Shown here: positions 22,314 to 26,358 of the stretch, piece by piece
Layout of the letters: every line of letters starts with the position of its first letter
Position numbering within the stretch: position 1 is the first letter of the stretch
Source of the DNA: COE1 sp036310845
GTDB taxonomy: Bacteria; Bacillota; Clostridia; Lachnospirales; Lachnospiraceae
Assembly (NCBI GenBank): GCA_036310845.1
Contig: JAXJRB010000136.1
Location: 1-26,358 of the forward strand
Reading direction: 5' to 3'
DNA length: 26,358 nucleotides
Notes under the pieces: generated by a model
Seen by the model: the letters and a program-made list of their open reading frames with translations, nothing else
Database searches by the model: none
What the model was told of the DNA's origin: nothing
Program-made: the position numbers and the translations under genes

Positions 22314-23716
22314 TGATGAAAAGAAGAATTTTGATTTTTCTTTGCAGTATCCTTGCAGTGGCAGCAAGTGTTTTGCTTGCTGTTACTGTATTAACTACAT
22401 ATTATTATAAGAATGTGTTTACTTTTGGAACATGGATAAATGGGAACTATTGTACAGGTATGAGTTCAGAGCAGGTAAGTAATTTGCTATTACAACAGCA
22501 TACCTATCCCAATATTCAAGTTCAGTTGCTAAAACAAGAGTTGCAGTCGCTTGATTATCAAGAGTATGGTGTCAGAGCGGATTATAAAGGCGTAGTTGAT
22601 GATTTGCTTATGCAGAATACCGGTTGGGCATGGTTGAATAGAGGAAATATATTCAAGAGCTTTGAGATTGAACCGGATTATCAGTATGATTTGGATATTA
22701 TGAAGCAAAAGCTTTTATCACAGGGATGGCTTAATGAAAATATATATGATGAGTCAAAAACGGTTTCTATTGTAAAAACATTGGAAGATGGTTTTATCTT
22801 GGTTGATGAAACACAGGATTTGTTGTTGCAGTCAAAGGCAGTGGAGATAATAAGTGACTCTATTGTGAAAAAATTAACATACGTTGATTTGCGAGAGGAC
22901 TGTTATACCGATATTCCATATAATGAAAAAATGCTTGCGACATTGGAAAAGTGGAAAGGAATAGACTCCTTTCAAGATTTTGAATTTGTGTATGATTTTG
23001 GTGACCAAAAAGAAATTGTTAATCGAGGTGTTGTATCTGACTGGATTATGCTAGATGAAGAAGGTTATGTTGTTTATGATGAAAATAATCTTCCTGTTTT
23101 AGATGAAGCAATGATAGAAGAATATGTTGCATATCTAGGATCGGTGTATAATACAGTGGGAATGGAAAGAAGCTTTCAAACTACTAGAGGTGACATTGTT
23201 AAAGTTTCTGGTGGAGCTTATGGAAATGAGATTGACTCAAAAACGGAGCTGAAATATTTGAAAGATGCCTTTTTGCAAAAGAAAAAGGAAGTTAGAATAC
23301 CAGAATATTTGTCAGAAGCTTTTGTAAAAGGTGCTGATGATATTGGAAAAACTTATATTGAGATTGATATGAGTAATCAAATGATGTACTATTATAAGAA
23401 TGGTGAGTTGAAACTGAATACGCCGATTGTGACGGGGAATATGAAACGTAATTGGGATACCCCGGCAACTGTGTGCTATGTATATTATAAACAAAGGAAT
23501 CGAGTGCTGAGAGGTGCTAATTATGCTACGCCTGTAAAGTATTGGATGGCTGTACATGGCAATATTGGTATTCATGACGCATCATGGCGTAAAGAGTTTG
23601 GTGGAGATATCTATTTAACAGATGGTTCTCATGGATGTATCAACACTCCTTTGGAAGAAGTAAAAGAGTTGTATGATATGGTGGAAATTGGAACCCCTGT
23701 TATTATGTTTTACTAA
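22313..23716 (+). CDS. L,D-transpeptidase with YkuD domain
   Basis: A 467-residue envelope protein: an N-terminal signal-anchor helix (about 6-27), an extended region of about 300 residues with the look of the PG_binding_4 type repeats that accompany such enzymes, and a C-terminal YkuD domain (about 340-467). The domain has AVHGNIGIHDASW and SHGCINTP with catalytic H440 and C442. These enzymes form 3-3 peptidoglycan cross-links or attach envelope proteins. It starts on the last base of the ilvB stop codon, with ATG repeated twice (22313 and 22316) and only a weak A-rich ribosome site, so its translation is likely coupled to ilvB. No functional link to amino acid synthesis is known. Confidence 0.9.
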   Translation: MMKRRILIFLCSILAVAASVLLAVTVLTTYYYKNVFTFGTWINGNYCTGMSSEQVSNLLLQQHTYPNIQVQLLKQELQSLDYQEYGVRADYKGVVDDLLMQNTGWAWLNRGNIFKSFEIEPDYQYDLDIMKQKLLSQGWLNENIYDESKTVSIVKTLEDGFILVDETQDLLLQSKAVEIISDSIVKKLTYVDLREDCYTDIPYNEKMLATLEKWKGIDSFQDFEFVYDFGDQKEIVNRGVVSDWIMLDEEGYVVYDENNLPVLDEAMIEEYVAYLGSVYNTVGMERSFQTTRGDIVKVSGGAYGNEIDSKTELKYLKDAFLQKKKEVRIPEYLSEAFVKGADDIGKTYIEIDMSNQMMYYYKNGELKLNTPIVTGNMKRNWDTPATVCYVYYKQRNRVLRGANYATPVKYWMAVHGNIGIHDASWRKEFGGDIYLTDGSHGCINTPLEEVKELYDMVEIGTPVIMFY

Positions 23717-23802
23717 GAGGAATATCCAACATTTTATGTTGTATATATATATTTACAAGAGGGAAACCTCAAATTTAAAGAAAAACCAGGAGGAGTAAGA
23801 AA

Positions 23803-24885
23803 GTGGCTAGAGTGTACAACTTTTCAGCAGGTCCAGCAGTTTTACCTGAAGAAGTTCTTAAAGAAGCTGCAGACGAAATGTTAGATTATAAAGGAACCGG
23901 AATGTCGGTAATGGAGATGAGCCATCGCTCGAAGGCATATGAAACCATTATTAATGAAGCTGAAGCTGATTTAAGAGAACTTATGAACATTCCTGATAAT
24001 TACAAGGTATTGTTCTTACAGGGTGGAGCAAGCCAGCAGTTTGCTATGATTCCTATGAACCTTATGAAGAATGGTGTAGCTGATTATATTGTAACAGGTC
24101 AGTGGGCTAAAAAGGCCTATCAGGAAGCTTGTATGTATGGAAAGGCAAATAAGATTGCATCTAGTGAGGATGAAACATTTTCTTATATTCCAGATTGTTC
24201 AGATTTACCTATTTCAGAAGATGCAGATTATGTTTATATTTGTGAGAATAATACTATTTATGGTACAAAGTTCAAGACTTTACCAAATACAAAGGGTAAG
24301 ACTTTAGTATCTGACGTATCTTCTTGTTTCTTATCTGAGCCAGTAGATGTAACAAAGTATGGTGTAATCTACGGTGGTGTTCAGAAGAACATTGGACCAG
24401 CTGGTGTTGTTATTGTTATTATCAGGGAAGATTTGATTACAGAAGATACATTGCCAGGAACACCAACTATGTTAAAATATAAGATTCATGCAGATAATGG
24501 TTCTTTATATAATACACCACCAGCATATGGTATTTACATCTGCGGTAAGGTATTTAAGTGGATTAAGAAGCAGGGCGGTCTTGCTGCAATGAAAGAATAC
24601 AATGAGAAGAAGGCAAAGGTTCTTTATGATTTCCTTGATGAGAGCAAACTCTTTAAGGGAACTGTTAGAAAAGAAGATCGTTCTCTTATGAACGTTCCAT
24701 TTGTAACAGGAAATGAAGAATTAGATGCTAAGTTTGTTAAGGAAGCAAAGGCTGCTGGATTTGAGAACTTAAAGGGACACAGATCAGTAGGTGGTATGCG
24801 TGCAAGTATCTACAATGCAATGCCAATCGAAGGTGTTGAAAAGCTCGTTGAGTTTATGAAGAAGTTTGAGGAGGAAAATTTATAA
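23803..24885 (+). CDS. serC: Phosphoserine aminotransferase
   Basis: A 360-residue PLP enzyme that converts 3-phosphohydroxypyruvate to phosphoserine with glutamate. The N-terminal YNFSAGPAVLPEEVL, the LQGGASQQFAMIPMN segment and the PLP lysine K195 in GGVQKNIGPAG are present, together with HRSVGGMRASIYNAMP near the end. The start is GTG, 7 nt after a strong AGGAGGAG (23788-23795). Upstream (23717-23802) only a small CAACAT-TTT-ATGTTG hairpin and AT repeats are seen; no promoter is convincing. The TAA overlaps the serA ATG by one base. Confidence 0.97.
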   Translation: MARVYNFSAGPAVLPEEVLKEAADEMLDYKGTGMSVMEMSHRSKAYETIINEAEADLRELMNIPDNYKVLFLQGGASQQFAMIPMNLMKNGVADYIVTGQWAKKAYQEACMYGKANKIASSEDETFSYIPDCSDLPISEDADYVYICENNTIYGTKFKTLPNTKGKTLVSDVSSCFLSEPVDVTKYGVIYGGVQKNIGPAGVVIVIIREDLITEDTLPGTPTMLKYKIHADNGSLYNTPPAYGIYICGKVFKWIKKQGGLAAMKEYNEKKAKVLYDFLDESKLFKGTVRKEDRSLMNVPFVTGNEELDAKFVKEAKAAGFENLKGHRSVGGMRASIYNAMPIEGVEKLVEFMKKFEEENL

Positions 24886-26048
24886 TGTATCAGTATCATT
24901 GCCTCAATCCGATTTCTAGTATTGGATTAAATAGATTTACAGACAAATATCAGAAGACTGATGATATCGCTCAGGCACAGGGAGTTCTTGTAAGAAGTGC
25001 TTCTATGCATGAGATGGAAATGCCAGAAAGCCTTCTTGCAGTAGCAAGAGCAGGTGCAGGTGTTAATAACATTCCACTTGAAAAGTGTGCAGAAGATGGT
25101 ATTGTTGTTTTCAATACACCTGGTGCAAATGCAAACGGCGTTAAGGAACTTGTTATTGCAGGTATGTTACTTGCTGCACGTGATGTTGTTGGCGGTATCA
25201 AGTGGGTTGAAGAAAACAAGGACGTAGAAACAGTAGGTAAGGATGCAGAGAAGGCTAAGAGTAAATTTGCTGGTACTGAAATCGCAGGAAAGAAATTAGG
25301 TATTATCGGACTTGGAGCAATCGGTGTAAAGGTTGCTAATGCAGCTGTTCATCTTGGAATGGAAGTATATGGTTATGATCCATATCTTTCTGTTGATGCT
25401 GCATGGAGTTTAAGTCGTGATGTTAAGCATGTGCTTAATGTAGATGATATTTATACACAGTGTGACTTTATTACAGTTCATGTTCCGCTTCTTGATTCTA
25501 CAAAGGGTATGATTAATGCAGATGCTATTGATAAGATGAAGCCAGGCGTAATTATTCTTAACTTTGCCAGAGATCTTCTTGCTAATGAGAAGGATGTAAT
25601 TGCTGGCCTTGAAGCTGGAAAGATTAGAAAGTATGTTTCTGACTTTGCTAATACAACAACCGCAGGACATCCTGGTTGTATTGTTATGCCTCATCTTGGA
25701 GCTTCTACAGAAGAGTCAGAAGATAACTGTGCAATGATGGCAGTAGATGAGCTTAAGAATTATCTTGAGAATGGTAATATCAAGAATAGTGTAAACTATC
25801 CAAACTGTGATATGGGTGTATGTACAGTGTCAGGAAGAGTTGCTGTATTACATAAGAATATCGCAAACATGATTACAAAATTTACTGGTGTATTTGGTGA
25901 AGCAGGAATCAATATTACTGATATGACGAATAAGTCAAGAGGTGATTATGCATATACTCTTATGGATATTGAAGCTCCAGCAAATGATGAGATCATTACA
26001 AAGTTAAATGCAATTGACGGTGTATTCCGTGTAAGAGTAGTAAAATAG
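24885..26048 (+). CDS. serA: D-3-Phosphoglycerate dehydrogenase with C-terminal ACT domain
   Basis: A 387-residue NAD-dependent enzyme, the first step of serine synthesis. It has the Rossmann motif GLGAIG (142-147), NFARDLLANE with the expected active-site arginine R229, and PHLGASTEESEDNCA with catalytic H270. A short C-terminal ACT domain (about 316-387, GRVAVLHKNIANMITKF) suggests feedback by an amino acid, probably serine. Between the Rossmann half and H270 the usual acidic partner (a glutamate in the DFPxxE-type stretch) is missing: the sequence reads VSDFANTTTAGHPG. GAGGAGG lies in the serC end and translation is coupled. A terminator follows. Confidence 0.96.
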   Translation: MYQYHCLNPISSIGLNRFTDKYQKTDDIAQAQGVLVRSASMHEMEMPESLLAVARAGAGVNNIPLEKCAEDGIVVFNTPGANANGVKELVIAGMLLAARDVVGGIKWVEENKDVETVGKDAEKAKSKFAGTEIAGKKLGIIGLGAIGVKVANAAVHLGMEVYGYDPYLSVDAAWSLSRDVKHVLNVDDIYTQCDFITVHVPLLDSTKGMINADAIDKMKPGVIILNFARDLLANEKDVIAGLEAGKIRKYVSDFANTTTAGHPGCIVMPHLGASTEESEDNCAMMAVDELKNYLENGNIKNSVNYPNCDMGVCTVSGRVAVLHKNIANMITKFTGVFGEAGINITDMTNKSRGDYAYTLMDIEAPANDEIITKLNAIDGVFRVRVVK

Positions 26049-26086
26049 AAGAACGTTGTTTCGCTAAAATAATTAGTGATTTGATG

Positions 26087-26117
26087 AAAGGCAGTTGTGT
26101 GTTACAGCTGCCTTTTT
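26087..26117 (+). terminator. Terminator after serA
   Basis: A 12-bp stem AAAGGCAGTTGT / ACAGCTGCCTTT with one G-U pair, 5-base loop and a run of five T. It closes the serC-serA operon. Confidence 0.9.
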
Positions 26118-26140
26118 CTGTATAGGCTTTAGCCTGTTGA

Positions 26141-26358
26141 GGGCATTGGAGTTTTTCGCGTTCCGAAAAATGGAAATGCCCGAAACCTAAACCCACCTGC
26201 TATGCGGGTGGAGACAAAGTGTTATACAAAAAAATAGACGGGCATTTAATGGCGGATCACATTCATATGTTGGTAAGCATACCACCTAAAATGAGTGTAT
26301 CAAGTTTTATGGGATATCTGAAAGGAAAGTCGGCGCTGATGATATTTGATAGACATGC
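26141..26358 (+). mobile_element. IS200/IS605-type element, end of element with subterminal hairpins, incomplete
   Basis: Two stem-loops precede a tnpA-like reading frame. One is a long imperfect hairpin built from GGGCATT/AATGCCC and TTTTTCG/CGAAAAA (26141-26181). The other is CCACCTGC-TAT-GCGGGTGG (26193-26211). Short imperfect hairpins near the ends, without classical inverted terminal repeats, are typical of IS200/IS605 elements. The exact left boundary is not determinable and the element leaves the window on the right. Confidence 0.6.
26219..26358 (+). pseudogene. tnpA: IS200-type TnpA transposase, N-terminally truncated and cut by the window edge
   Basis: The frame encodes 46 residues that match the core of IS200-type Y1 transposases: GHLMADHIHMLVSIPPKMS (with the HUH motif H-I-H), then VSSFMGYLKGKSALMIFDRH. 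The family usually has about 50 more residues before this core, but the frame here runs only a few codons back to a hairpin and has no ATG upstream of the core. I therefore read it as an N-terminally deleted copy; GTG 26219 is a nominal start. The tyrosine and C-terminal part lie beyond the window. Confidence 0.7.

Noticed and set aside
1..26358. CRISPR array, tRNA or rRNA genes
   Set aside because: No regularly spaced repeats, no tRNA cloverleaf with GTTCRANYC and no rRNA segments were seen on reading both strands.

Overview
The window looks like chromosomal DNA from an anaerobic, low-GC Gram-positive bacterium, most likely a gut Lachnospiraceae (Clostridia). The basis is AT-rich codon use, strong AGGAGG-type ribosome binding sites, the tgt-yajC and leuB-ilvD-ilvB orders, a clostridial-type serC-serA pair with a short ACT-ending SerA, and a dihydroxyacid dehydratase of the kind expected in anaerobes. 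The assignment rests on gene character alone.

Layout. (1) 134-3745: a GntR/YtrA-type repressor, an ABC ATPase and a large permease, read as one unit from a promoter that overlaps a perfect 13-bp inverted repeat. (2) 3898-7273: a small accessory island with a CPBP (CAAX-like) membrane protease, an overlapping LytTR regulator / DUF3021-like membrane protein pair, a TetR repressor and a second CPBP protease. The same GACCGACGGTCGGT-type palindrome precedes both tetR and the second protease, so the TetR protein very probably controls both. (3) 7348-11795, minus strand: a cupin-type XRE regulator followed by potA-potB-potC-potD, a spermidine/putrescine uptake system. (4) 12111-13169: a lactonase-like beta-propeller protein. 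(5) 13264-14364, minus: chorismate synthase. (6) 14703-17336: a VanY-type D,D-carboxypeptidase, tRNA-guanine transglycosylase and YajC. (7) 17491-23716: branched-chain amino acid genes leuB, ilvD and ilvB, plus an L,D-transpeptidase whose start codon overlaps the ilvB stop. leuB is preceded by a highly structured ~160-nt leader that I cannot assign to a known riboswitch class. (8) 23803-26048: serC-serA. (9) 26141-26358: the end of an IS200/IS605-type element whose tnpA lacks its N-terminal part; it runs off the window.

Most of the window is housekeeping metabolism (branched-chain amino acids, serine, aromatics, polyamine uptake, queuosine, protein export). The parts that deserve attention are the leuB leader RNA (17529-17652), the TetR/LytTR/CPBP island with its matched operators, and a recurring GTAACTAT...ATAGTTAC palindrome that sits 15-35 nt upstream of four unrelated genes (potA, the lactonase, aroC, ilvD). 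No rRNA, tRNA or CRISPR array was seen.
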